Assembly (NCBI GenBank): GCA_024811115.1
Contig: JAKOGH010001002.1
Coordinates: 1 to 46,734 of the forward strand
Length of the DNA stretch: 46,734 nucleotides
Direction: 5' to 3'
From: Terana coerulea
Taxonomy: Eukaryota; Basidiomycota; Agaricomycetes; Polyporales; Phanerochaetaceae
The notes under the pieces were generated by a model. It made no database searches. It worked only from the letters and a program-made list of their open reading frames with translations, and was not told the DNA's origin. Below are positions 33,343 to 44,135 of the stretch, piece after piece; the stretch's first letter is position 1, and the number at the start of each line of letters is the position of its first letter. A program made the translations under genes and the position numbers.

Positions 33343-34544
33343 TCACTGGGTACTGGGTCGTGCAGGGGGTAACCCAGCTTCGGCACCGTATAAGAGCTCC
33401 CGCAAACGCTGCAGCGCCTTGGCGTGCTGAGGAGGAGGTACGGTCGAGCTTCGGGCCTCTGTGACAGGGAACGTGAGACGGTGTTGGGCGAGCACCGTGG
33501 ACGCAGCAGCGGGAACCTGATGCACTGGCTTTTGCGAGTAGGAGGACATTGTAGCCCTAAAGGCACGCAGCGGCTCTGGCGAGTCTGTGGAAGGGTTGAT
33601 CAGATCTTATGAGAAAAAGTTGACCGTATTTATGTGAGGCGCATACGGACCTTGGCCGCCCAATGTGAGTTCGCGCCGAATATACGGGATGACCAGAACT
33701 TTGGACCTCGAGCGGCGCCTTCGGTGCCACCAAAGGAATGCAAAGAAACATGCGACGACCGCAAAGACAGGTACGACCACCGAAGGCACGATAGTGCGCA
33801 AGCGCTGGCTACTCTGGCTGGCCCCTCCCGGTGAGCTCTGGCCGGACGGAGAGGACGCTGGCACGTCGGGCGTCGTAACTTGAGAAGGCTCGGGCTGCGC
33901 ATCCGCTGAGGATCGGTACGGAGATCTGAACGATGCAAACGGTGAGGCCACAGCCTTGGCTGCTGTGCTCTGTGCAGACGCTGAGGTGGGGCTGCTGGAC
34001 TCGGAGAGAGAATTGCTTGCGCTCGAAGAGGGGTATCCGTATGTAAAGAAGTCGAACCATACTATGGCAGTGTTGTCGGAGTCAATGACCGTAAGCGTGA
34101 CGGTATGCTCGCCGTAGTTCAATGTGGGAGATTGATAGAACTGCATCGCATTGAGCCTCTGTGCGGCGACCTGACTCGTGTAGTTCACCGGCGCCAGGTT
34201 ATCGACGGTGTACGAGGTGATAGAGGTATGGCCAGATGATGCGGTCGCATCTATAGTTCCCTGCACAGACACCCATGTGCCTAGGGACAATGAAGTCAGT
34301 ATATTGTAAGCTCAGAAAATAAGTCTGTCCATACCGTGAAACGTGTAATTCAAGAACGCTCCAGGAGTTGATGTTCCATGCGTGCCCCTAAAACACAGCG
34401 TATTAAATATGAGTAGAAGACCTACACAATAAATACCAAACCTTACCTCTCATATGCATTCGGGTCGCTTGCGCCCAGAATCCAGTTTCCCGGGGAGTAG
34501 AATATTGCTGGATCTGTGTCGTCCACTTGCACCACAGTTGGCAT
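33343..34544 (-). CDS. Single-span membrane protein, paralogue B
   Basis: Best-preserved member of the triplet. From ATG at 34544 (MPTVVQVDDTDPAIFYSPGN), introns of about 60 nt separate exon 1, the short GTSTPGAFLNYTFHG exon and the main exon (TWVSVQGTIDATASSG ... FYQSPTLNYGEHTVTLTV ... VWFDFFTYGYPSSS). A Ser/Pro/Gln-rich stalk, a transmembrane helix (IVPSVVVPVFAVVACFFAFL) and a basic HRRRRSRSK follow. The last intron (donor GTCCGT about 33652, acceptor CCACAG about 33589) joins to DSPEPLRAF and a cytosolic tail with KALQRLRELLYGAEA; stop at 33343. No frame break seen. Function unknown; topology suggests an extracellular beta-sandwich presented at the cell surface. Confidence 0.75.
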
Positions 34545-35389
34545 CGGTGCAGGTAGGCGAAGACAGGTGGTGTGTGGGAAAAGTGCCCAAGAGGTACAAA
34601 GAGGATGTTCAGCTTTGAAGAGCGGCGCACGAGTCTATATAAATCTGAGGTACAAAGAATTTTATTCCAAGAGTTTCAGTAGGTGCAGAAGTATCTCGAC
34701 TCACTCGTTGGGATTTGCTTGAAGGACGATATCAGTAACAGGCTCATCGCCTCAACCGGACCTTAATTAGTCGTCCGGAAACGCTGCTCGCATCGGTTGA
34801 TATATTGTACTGTAATCTTGAACAGAATGACTGACGCCACAACGACTAAAAGGGCAGCTCGATAGCCGCGAGATAGTTAAAAGAGATCACACATAGCTAA
34901 GATGCATGATGTAACAGCGCTCTGGCTCGATTGCCGTGGACTGCATGTCTACCAGTTGCCTGCAGAGCTCGGTAAGAAGATTTTCCTGCGACGGAGGCAC
35001 ATCGGTAACGATGCGAATCGTTACGATCAGGTTGAGGTTGAACGAACTGTGAGCCAGTGAAGCGTAGATACCAAGCCAAGACATGCGGCACGAGGGAAGC
35101 AAGGCTAATGTTAGGCTCGTACCCAACGCCGGTCCTTTCAAACTCCGGTAGCAAGCTCGGGCTTTTCAAGCCCCGCCATCAGCGGAGAGGTTCACGAAAG
35201 AGGACTGGTTTACGAGTCTAGGGACTCTAGGCTAATGTCGACCTTGAATTTCGGTATTGGCCGAGATCAGGATCGGGATTAAATGGCAATGCTCGACAGC
35301 GCCGGTCTTCGAGCCTCCGAAGTCTTTCAGCTGTTCTATCACAAGTTGCCTTGCGGAGGCTGCCCCCTACCTTTGGTGAGTCTTCAAGC
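34545..35389. promoter_or_regulatory. Divergent intergenic region, unit B
   Basis: Counterpart of 30413-31204. It contains TCTATATAAATC near 34635 and GTTGATATATTG near 34796, shared with unit A (GATTGATATATTG near 30649). No gene seen; short minus-strand frames near 34887-35169 differ between the units and are not conserved. Confidence 0.45.
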
Positions 35390-36622
35390 ATGTCAATGGC
35401 CGCACAGCAACTACCTCAAGAACTGGTCGACCTGATCATCGAACAGCTGTTCGCCGACATGCCCGAACGCTCCGAGAGGATACCCGCCGTGCTGAGCTGC
35501 ACGCTCGTGTGCCGGGCATGGCTGATCGCAAGCACGCCGGGCGCCCTACCTCTTCGACATAGTACACATCCGACTACCTTTGAGGAATGTAGACAGCGAT
35601 CCGCTCGCTTACGCACTCTCCTTCTTCGATGCATGCGGGCGTGCAGCATACGCCGTACAGCACCTCGCGCTGGACCGGCGGCGCGACGACCAGAGCCAGT
35701 GGGATCCACGCACAGCGTCCATCGCGCTGTCTGCCACCCACCTTCACGCAATACTAGACGTTCTTCCGTACTGCCGCGAGCTCTCTCTCGATGGCTTCTG
35801 TTGGGAGGGCGACTCCCACGCGGAAAGGGCTTCACGGAAGATCGCCCAGCTGAACCTGTACGATCGCGGGGAGTGGCGGGAGGGGGACTTTGAGAGCACC
35901 GTCGCGCACTTCGACAACGTTGGCCTGCTCACAGTCAACAATCTGCACCTGCCTCCTTACGTTACCCCACTACCTGACGAAGCTATGTCAGCAGCCACAA
36001 GACGCTTGGCGGTACAGTCCTTGAGGATAGAACATCACAGCGAAGGCGCGACCAAGAACCTCTGCGACAACCTCATGGCCACCGTTGACTGCGAATCAGT
36101 CTCTGTTCTCACCGTATACCCTCTATGGATTATCGTTGGTTCCATGCAATATTTACTCTTGGCGCCGACCATGCTGCAAGACCTCAACTTCACCCTGTGC
36201 GACAATTTGAATTCCATCGCGCCTGGGTTACCCAGTACGTTTTCTCAGCGCTCTGCTAGCTTCTCAGTAGCATACACTTATACAACTCGTCTTCAGCCCC
36301 ACCGCTTATTCCAGATCTGTCCCAGCACACCTGCTTACGCCATTTCGGTCTGTGGGCTATCAAGCTCTTCTGCTGGGACCCCTACGCGTACGAAAACGAT
36401 GACGTCTGGGCACGGACCTTGGACGTCCTGCGCACGGCTCCGGCAGGCGTAACACATTTCACACTGGAGTTCTATCTCCACAGGCACGTGCGGCGCCCGC
36501 TGCCGCTCGCGTCCATCCTTCAAGGCCTCGCCTGGGAGAAGCTCGGAGGACGCAGTCGCGCCGTACACGCAATTGGAGCAGATCTGTTTGCGTGGGCTGA
36601 CCGATGTTCGTGGTACGATTGA
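35390..36622 (+). pseudogene. F-box protein gene, unit B, one early frame shift
   Basis: MSMAAQQLPQELVDLIIEQL (ATG 35390) opens an F-box-like segment ending LVCRAWLIAS. Compared with unit A, seven extra bases near 35533-35545 shift the frame; from about 35550 (YLFDIVHIRLPLRN) the chain is open without breaks through LDRRRDDQSQWDPRTASIAL, YDRGEWREGDFESTVAHF and LMATVDCESVSVLTVYPLW to PGLP (about 36232). An intron (GTACGT at 36235 to CAG at about 36298) leads to PDLSQHTCLRHFGLWAIKLF and a stop at 36620-36622 (ADRCSWYD). With only one disrupting change, a different upstream start or a cryptic intron could still rescue a product. Confidence 0.65.
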
Positions 36623-37263
36623 AAATCGCTTTCCTTCGCATGTTCGGGCTTTGCTCCGGTGGGTGGAGTGATAGCGCGGAAACTTGGAACAGGTATGCTG
36701 TCGTCTTTGTGTTGGACGATTATGCACACGGACTCATAGTGGTTATAAATGCACTTAGATCGTTGGACGTTAGGCTGGACACCGCTCGGTCTGGCGGCAC
36801 GTCGCAAGCTGGGCACAATTTCGCTCGGCGCAATAACTCAACCGGTTATATATAGCCGTTAGGAGCCGTATATTCAGGTACGTCAATGGAAATGATTCGC
36901 GACCCTTCACATCTGATCACTCCACTAGAGTTGACTTATACTGTATCTACTACTAGAGGTATTATCAATCACTATTTGTTGCCTCAGAACATTCACCACC
37001 CTGAAAGACTCGAGATCTTGTTGTCTTGCTGCAGAGCAAACTCTCTCTCCTCGATGAACGAGGCTCTTGAGCGAGATGGCTGCATGACATCTGTCACATG
37101 TCAATGGTGCTGGTGAACGCCGATGTCTTCAGGCACCGACAGAAGGCTTGCACGCCTACCCGTGATGTTTGATGGCATCCAATAGGATGCATGAGATGTT
37201 AGCGCGCAGCGCACTAGTTTCCCAAAGTAAGTCTCTAGTTTTTGGCACTTGGCTTGCACATGG
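36623..37263. other. Intergenic region; duplication edge
   Basis: The part up to about 36990 aligns with 32404-32765 downstream of F-box A (shared GGTACGTCAATGGAA and AGAGTTGACT). Beyond 36990 the similarity stops, which places a duplication breakpoint near 32765/36990. No gene seen. Confidence 0.5.
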
Positions 37264-37271
37264 TATAAAAG
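37264..37271 (+). promoter_or_regulatory. TATA box of the cupin gene
   Basis: TATAAAAG lies 68 bp upstream of the ATG at 37339, followed by a pyrimidine-rich tract (CACCACCCCCACCCCCAGCC) and CTCAACAATG at the start, a good fungal start context. Confidence 0.7.
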
Positions 37272-37338
37272 GCACGACGTCTAGTCGCTTTTCGTCACCA
37301 CCCCCACCCCCAGCCACCCACACGTTTTCAGCTCAACA

Positions 37339-39062
37339 ATGTCTTACCGTTACTCTTTCCTCGACCCGTTTGCGACATCGAACGAGCATCATGCGCCGAC
37401 GTTGGCCGTACAGCCGAATGGTCTTATGTCGTCTTTCGCAACGGCTGACTTTTCGTCAGCTCCTGGCGCTGCAGCGCCTTCTTCTGGACAGTCAACACCT
37501 ACCACCCTCACCGACGAGGAAGGCCGCCCAGTCGCCGCCGTCCCGCTGACCGTCACGCGCGGGAACGACGCCTCCTCTACCACACTGCCCATTCTCGGAC
37601 AGGGCACGGTCGCTGTCTCCGCGTGCGCCGACGACGCCCTCGTCATTTCCGTGGCCACCCCCGACGCAACGCGGCCGACACTCATCCTAAGCATCACCGC
37701 GAACTCATGCCAGTTTTCGTACAGCAACCCGCTGCTCGTCGGCGGCGCCCCGATGAACGTGCCCATCCCGGGCATCAAGCTCAAGGGCGAGGAGGCGTGC
37801 TGGCTGCGCAAGGGCGAGCAGACGACGTACTGGGTCTCGCTCGATAGGCCGAACGGCGTCCTCCGGTACGGGAAGGGCTACCTGAGCACGAACCTGGCGC
37901 TCCTCGAGGTGCATCTCAAGCGCAAGAACCCGGAGGGCGTGCTCGTGTGGGTGGACGAGAAAGTGTGGGGGTGGCTGGACTACTTGAAGAATGTTAGCAT
38001 TGCGCAGGATGGCGGCGACCAGGTACAGTTTGGCAAATGCTTATCATTACTCAGAACCCTGTCTGACTCGGTCGTGTTTACCAGTCCAAATTGGCGGTTG
38101 TGGTGCAGCCGCTGCCGCTCGTGAACGACCTGCCGCCGTACATCGTGGCGAACGAGCAAGTCACCATCGCCGACCTCGAGGCGAACATCCGCACCGTCGT
38201 CGGGAACCTGCCACAGGAGTGCCAGCGGCTGTACGCCAACGTCGCCGGCCCGCACATCCTGCTCAACACGGACGATTTTCCCGACTTTGCCAAGGCGATC
38301 GAGCACAGCGTGAATACCGAGGGCTGCGTCGGCTGGAACCTGCTCAAGAAAAAGGCCAAGGAGTTTGGGAAGGACAACTTCGACGGCACTTACTTGCGTA
38401 TTACGATTGGGCGGTCTATGGTAAGCTCTTCATGTTATGAGATATCATCGGTATGGAAAAGCTTAACGCCTAGTGCAGGGTGACTCGCCTGGAATTCCGT
38501 ACGTACTCGAGATCTGGCCTGCGGGGCACTATAGCCCCGTTCACGACCATGGCGACGCATTCGCGGTCATCAAGGTCAGCATGAATGTAACAAAGTCAAC
38601 GTGGCTCGCTGTATCTGACCATATGCTTGCACAGGTCCTCTACGGCACAATTCACTGCTATTACTACGACTCCCTCGACAAACCTGGGCCGCACCAAATT
38701 GCGTTCCCCGCCGTGCTCAAGAAGGACGATATCACGTGGATCTCGAACCAGAACTACCAGGTTCACCAGCTGCGCAATGAGTCGAAGAACGGACAGGTCT
38801 GCTGCACGTTGCAGTGCTACCAGTGAGTCACCCGCGCGCATCGCACTCTGAAATACGAGGTCTGACGCTCTGTAGGTACGGCAAAGATGACAAGGTGCAT
38901 TACGAGGCCTTCCGGTACATCAGCTCGGACCCAAGCGGGAAGAAGGAGAACTTCAAGCCGAACAGTGACATGCCATTCGGCGACTTCAAGCGTGCGATAT
39001 TCGAGGAGTGGTGCAAGTACAAGGCTACTGTGGGACTCGATGTCATCGCATCTGACCTTTGA
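37339..39062 (+). CDS. Cysteine-dioxygenase-like cupin protein, 496 aa, five exons
   Basis: Exons 37339-38022, 38085-38420, 38479-38574, 38635-38822 and 38876-39062 join with GT..AG introns and no frame break. Residues 1-330 form an N-terminal region I do not recognise with certainty (WLRKGEQTTYWVSLDRPNG, VWVDEKVWGWLDYLKN). The C-terminal cupin has EIWPAGHYSPVHDHGDAF with His362 and His364, a glycine at 376, and His416 in NYQVHQLRNES, which fits the three-histidine iron site of cysteine dioxygenase-type cupins (thiol dioxygenases). The usual glutamate of many cupins is absent, as in that family. Substrate is not known. Two fragments of its last exon are duplicated upstream (28930-29080, 32811-33220). 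This is the only multi-exon gene in the window that reads intact throughout. Confidence 0.85.
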
Positions 39063-39223
39063 AGGGGCATGTTACATCGCACAAACAATTTCTACTTGCA
39101 CTTTCGGAGACAGTGTAATTCCTCATCAGAATACCAATTCCACCATGCTATCCTCAAGGTGTCCAGGCGTGTCCTCATGCAGACCGAAACTGGGCGCTTA
39201 CTAACGTCTTCGTGGCGTTTTGG

Positions 39224-40409
39224 TCACGTCACTGGGGGTCGCTCAGCCTCAGCGCCGTATAACAGCTCCCACAAACGTTGCAGCGCCTTGGCCTGCCGAG
39301 GAGGCGGGCAGAGCGTGGAGCTTCCGGCCTCCGTATCCGGAAAAGTGAGACGATTCTGAGCGAGCACCGACGATGTCGCTGTGGGAATAGGATATCCTGG
39401 CAGCTCGCGGTAAGTTGGTGGGGAAACTGAGGCACACAGCGACACTCGTGAATCTGCTGAAGTTGTTGCGAGGGATTTATCAGCATAGGTGTTAACGCAC
39501 ATATGCGGGGTGTATACGTACTTTGGCCATCCAGTGCGTCCCTCGCGCCGAGGATACGCAGTGACTAGAAAAGTAGATCTCGAGCGATGCTTCCGCCACC
39601 AGAGGAGTGTGAAGATAATCACGAAGACCGCGAGAAAAGGTAAGATTGCTGAGGGCAGGATAGTATGCAGGCTCTGCCTACTCAGACTAGCTCCTCCTGT
39701 TGGGCTCAAGCCTGACGTAGAGGACATGTGGAGGGCTGTATCTTGCGAAGACGTGGGCTGTGTATTGTTCCGGTTTGAAGATCTGGGCGATGAGAACGGC
39801 GAGGTTACAGTCGTAGTGTCTGTTTGCTGTGCAGATGTAGTCAACGTGGGAGTGTTGGACTCGGAGGACGAGGTGCTTGACGACGTAGAGGGATACCCGA
39901 CCGTGAGGAAGTCAAATAACACGATTGCGTTATTGTTGGAATCGATGACTGTGAGTGTGATGGTATGCTCTCCGTAGTCCAACGTTGGTGACTGATAGAA
40001 TTGTATAGAATGGAGCGTCGAACTGGTCGGAAAATTTGTGAAGTTTACCGGTGCTAGGTTGTCGACGGTATAGGAAGTGACAGCACTATGGCCACTCGAT
40101 GCGGTCGATTTCATAGTCCCTTGCACAGACACCCACGTGCCTGAAGATCATGGAATCAGCAATAGGAAACTAGATATAAGAAATGATCTACTCATACCGT
40201 GAAACGTGTAATTTAGAAATGCTCCAGGAGTCGAAGTCGCATGTGTTCTCCTGAAGCGAAGTATGCATTGAGCCTCTGTGTGAAATCTACCCAGTAGCTG
40301 GAAATTTCTACCCCATGTAGTTACCAGAATTCTGCGGACCGATAATCCAATTTCCCGGAGAGTAGAATATTCCTGGATCTGTGTCGTCCACTTGTACCAC
40401 AGTTGTCAT
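39224..40409 (-). CDS. Single-span membrane protein, paralogue C
   Basis: From ATG at 40409 (MTTVVQVDDTDPGIFYSPGN), a first intron (donor GTAACT about 40323, longer than in A and B) leads to ATSTPGAFLNYTFHG, and a second to TWVSVQGTMKSTASSG. The domain continues FYQSPTLDYGEHTITLTV and VLFDFLTVGYPS, then a Ser/Thr-rich stalk, a transmembrane helix (ILPSAILPFLAVFVIIFTLL) and WWRKHRSRS. The reading is open to the stop at 39224 without using the last intron, although GTACGT at 39521 and a TTCAG/CAGCAG acceptor at about 39457 are present; splicing there would move the conserved tail KALQRLWELLYGAEA out of frame, so retention is likely in this copy. Convergent with the cupin gene (162 bp between stops). 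Confidence 0.75.
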
Positions 40410-41537
40410 TATGGCAGGTAGGGGAAGACAGGTGGTGTACAATGGAAGTGCCTAGGAGGGTACAGTTGAGTGCTCAGTCGTACACAGCGGCGAACGAGAC
40501 TATATATAAGCCTAACATATCAACAAAGTTTGTTCAACAAGCGAGAGACGGTGATACGCATTTCAGCTCACTTGCCGAGATTTGTGATGAGTAAGTCATA
40601 AATGCTTGTGGCCTCCCGCCAGCTGGATGACCATCCGGACACGCTGACAGCAATTAATACATTTTACTTTGTCCCTGAACTATATGAACAATGGACCTCG
40701 ATACCCGCCAGTGGCAGATGGCCCAGAGCAACACCAGCGACAAGTACGCGCGCAGTATATATCCGCGTTTCACAGCTCACCCAGCAGCAAGAACGCAGAT
40801 GCAAAGGCTATACACTGCTGTTTAGACATGACTGTGATGCCAGATACGTGGCTGTGACGAGAGTGATTAACTGAGTCAACGTCGCCAGATATCGGAGGCT
40901 TACGAGAAGCGAAGGCTGCGTGAGGCTTATAGGGCTTGTAGACGGAGCTCCGAGCAGCTCTCTCACATTAGTCATCTGGAAAGGAAACCAATCGCGTGTT
41001 TGCACGCACAGCACGGTGATGAGATAGAGGAGACTAAGAGACGGCCGAATGTGTCAGGTGCATATGGATGTAAAAGAACTGATTGTTTTTGCACACGTAC
41101 GCTTCGTTAAGTGTCTTCAGGACAGGATGAAGTGCAAATCCTAGTCCCTTTTGGACCGAAAACCCTCGACGTGCGCAGATGCTTCGACTCGAAGGTAGGG
41201 TACATCACGCATGGTCATCAGCATACCTATGAAAATGATTGTTAGATGGATTGCAGATGCAGGCACAAAACGTATACCGAAAGTCGTTGTAGTTCAACTG
41301 AGCATCCCGTTGTCTGATGGTGAATGCGAAAGTTCTTCAGTGCCTTTGGAGATTAGGAAGAGGGCAATGAAAACTTGAGCCGCACCAATCGACGCTCACT
41401 CCAGATCTTGAAGATATGGGGTTGCACGCACAAGAGACCGTTCATTGATACACCTTGTGAATACATGGTGAAACGTAGGATGGCCCGCTTATCACAAACT
41501 GAAACAACCGCATATGCGGCTGTAGTCATGCTAACCC
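40410..41537. other. Intergenic region with one possible small gene
   Basis: A plus-strand reading starts at ATG 40691 (MDLDTRQWQMAQSN), and after a possible short intron near 40820-40876 a charged frame QRRQISEAYEKRRLREAYRA runs to a TAA at about 41109. The splice signals are weak and I recognise no family. Otherwise nothing is seen; an in-window homologue is absent. Confidence 0.25.
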
Positions 41538-42957
41538 TCAATAATATTCCAGGCTGCTGGCAGTGATAGCTATTGGTTTCACGTGAATCAGCAACATCGA
41601 AGTAGAAACAGCAAACTGACCCATACCTGCTACAGGAATGCCATCGAGGGTCGAGCTAAAAATGACCTTATGTCGCACTGCAGGAGAGAACTGTCGTCCA
41701 ATGGCGAGCTGTGCGCCACTTATTGATGCCCAAGCATCCTCGTTAGAGTCCTCCACAGCAATCGTCAAGAAAACCTGCTTGAGATTTCTGTACTTGCGAA
41801 GGATACGGTCAAACCTCGCCCAGTCGTAGAGGTCGATGGTGGGCTCGAGGTCCTCGTCTTCTTTTTCAAGCTCGAATCCCAGGTACTCGACTGTAATCGG
41901 CGTCGTTTCGAGCATTTGCATAAGTGCGCACCATATGGCGGTGTGCCTGTTAACGGCGTTGCCCCTGATAGACCAACCTTGCGCGTGGATTCCGCTGAGT
42001 TCAAGGTGTAGTAAATTGGTGCTCAAGGAGAAGTTCGGCAACTGCATGGTCTCAAGAACCTCTAAGCTAAAGATTAGCCCCCAACCTATGCCGATAAATT
42101 GTGCGCGCTCACCAGCAGAGTAGCTCTTTACCCAGGCATTCCAAGGTAGACCAGCCTGGAACCCTTCCAGACGTGGAAACTGGCTGATGAAGTCTTTGAG
42201 CATCGACATGCCACCAATTTCATTCGGGAACGGCTCCAAGTTGACTCTCTTGAGAGGGGAAGGGTCGATCATAGGCTTGAGAGCAGACATAATGTGTGGC
42301 ACCGTCCAAGGGTCACTGTTATAAGCGCCTATATGGCCAATCTTGAGAGGCTGAGAGCGACGGATAGCTTGCATTCGCCACATGTTACCAAGGGGCACGT
42401 AGTTCGGACATCCCATGATGGTCAACAGCTTGATTTCGGCGAAGGCACTGAGGAACCGTGCAAGACACGTGGAGTCGGTGTGGAAGCTCTCGATGTTGGC
42501 GATGAGAAGGTATTCCAGCTCCATCTTCATAGACTGCATGACCACGCACGCAGGCAGCCGGGTGGACGCGCAGTCGGTCGAGATAGAGATGGAGATGAGA
42601 CTGAGGCTTTTCAGTCGCGGAAGTGTTGCCAAGATCTGCAGCAAGATCCCGAGGGAAAACGGTTTCGAGATGCGTTGTCGGTTGGGCACGGGCGGGTCTT
42701 CTTCCACCGAGTCTGGAGATCCGAGCTGCAAGCCGAGTATGCTGGTTCGCACGCGTCTTGACCGTAGAAGAAACTCGTATAGTACGCCGGGCACGGGTTT
42801 TGGTGACCTCGACGAAGGCAAACAGCAGCGGCGTACTTGGGGACGACCATGACTTCGAGACGAGGGTGCACGCCGCGAGAGTGCTCTTGTCGTTGTCCAG
42901 AAACCCGACGATGTGCTTGACAACATTTGAAGGAAGATCATTCACTATGTAGGTCAT
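41538..42957 (-). CDS. F-box / leucine-rich-type protein
   Basis: ATG at 42957 opens MTYIVNDLPSNVVKHIVGFL, then AACTLVSKSWSSPSTPLLFA, a clear F-box of the type found in many agaricomycete proteins that recruit targets to SCF ubiquitin ligases. After about residue 50 the frame changes near 42800 (LLFAFVEVTK to PVPGVLYEFLLRSRRVRTS) and then stays open for more than 400 residues to 41538, with regularly spaced leucine-rich segments (LPRLKSLSLISISIS, LEVLETMQLPNFSL, LLHLELSGIHAQ). The break is a one-base change or a short intron I cannot place. It is not a close relative of the F-box pair at 31205 and 35390. Confidence 0.65.
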
Positions 42958-43600
42958 TACTGCGTGCGATGGTAAGGAAGAAGGTGGTAAGAAGCAGAAG
43001 AGACGCACGGCGCCTAGCATGATGAGTTGGATTTTGATGACCACCGTGGCCGGGAGACAGTGATGTGGCCACACAGCCCAGGCATGTGCCTTTATTCCAG
43101 TTTGGGCTCTTGGACCTCTTTGTGACAGTCATTAGTCAATTCGAGCATGGGCGTAGTATGGTGGTGCTCACCAATAGACACTACAGTACCGCGTCATCTC
43201 CAAGAATACTTGAGCGCTGTTAACGTGAGGTCACTTGATAGAGTGGGAGAGATAGCCATGTTAGCCTGGTATTGAGAAACAATGAGTATAAGGTGATACT
43301 ATTCAGCGCCAGAACAAGCATACGTAGCAGAAGAAAGTATGAAAACATACAAGTGGGCCACTACCGTAACGCCTTCAATGTCGCTGATAAATACTAAATT
43401 TGACCTTGGAAAACAGTGTTGCGTCAAGGCTTTCATCTTTTACTCGCCAGCGCATGCGACTTGCTCTCTGAAGTAGCTATTACTGCCTGAGCTCTTCGTG
43501 AGTCGTCTCCGGTGCATGGTGGACATTGACGTCGTTTCCAAGCAGAGAAGCGCCACGACTCCCACGACTCAAATCGGGTTAAGGCGCATCAATCCCGCCA
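42958..43600. other. Intergenic region; no gene seen
   Basis: Upstream region of the minus-strand F-box gene. No motif-bearing frame on either strand. The boundary with the LTR that follows is not defined. Confidence 0.4.
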
Positions 43601-44135
43601 CCCGCCCCCACGGGCGTCTACACTCCACAGCAGTATATCACCCATATTGCAAAGACGAGCTTGACGCATAACCAGAACAAGTGGATCGGAGCGGATGTGA
43701 GATAGATGATAGAATACGTACAAGGAGGGCAACAAGGGCCAACTCTTATTAGACCTCACAAAACAAGCAGGCTGGTGCCAATACTTGTCCCTAATGACCA
43801 GGTTAGCATTGCTACTATGTACAGTATATAGAATACATACCTTGTCCCTAATGACTAAGAGGTTGAGATGAGGAGCAAGGCAAGAGAGTCTAGATGCTAA
43901 GAGTCCAAGAGCATGAGAAGAATTGAACCGCATTTGAGCGCTAAGTGCCGGGACATTGGAATAATGTCTAGAGGCTCTGGGGCTGCTACCAGGCCATGTA
44001 TCTGTGCTAAATAAATGCAAGAGAAATGAAAATAATACTACTTCTGTGTGTTCGTCTGCAACATTACACCCCTGCTAGAGTTCATCATCCTCGATGGACC
44101 CAGTGCCTCAAATCTCCCCTCATCCTATACAAACT

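Noticed and set aside
39489..39977. Plus-strand open frame opposite membrane-protein gene C
   Set aside because: The minus-strand protein is conserved in three paralogues; the plus frame is not.
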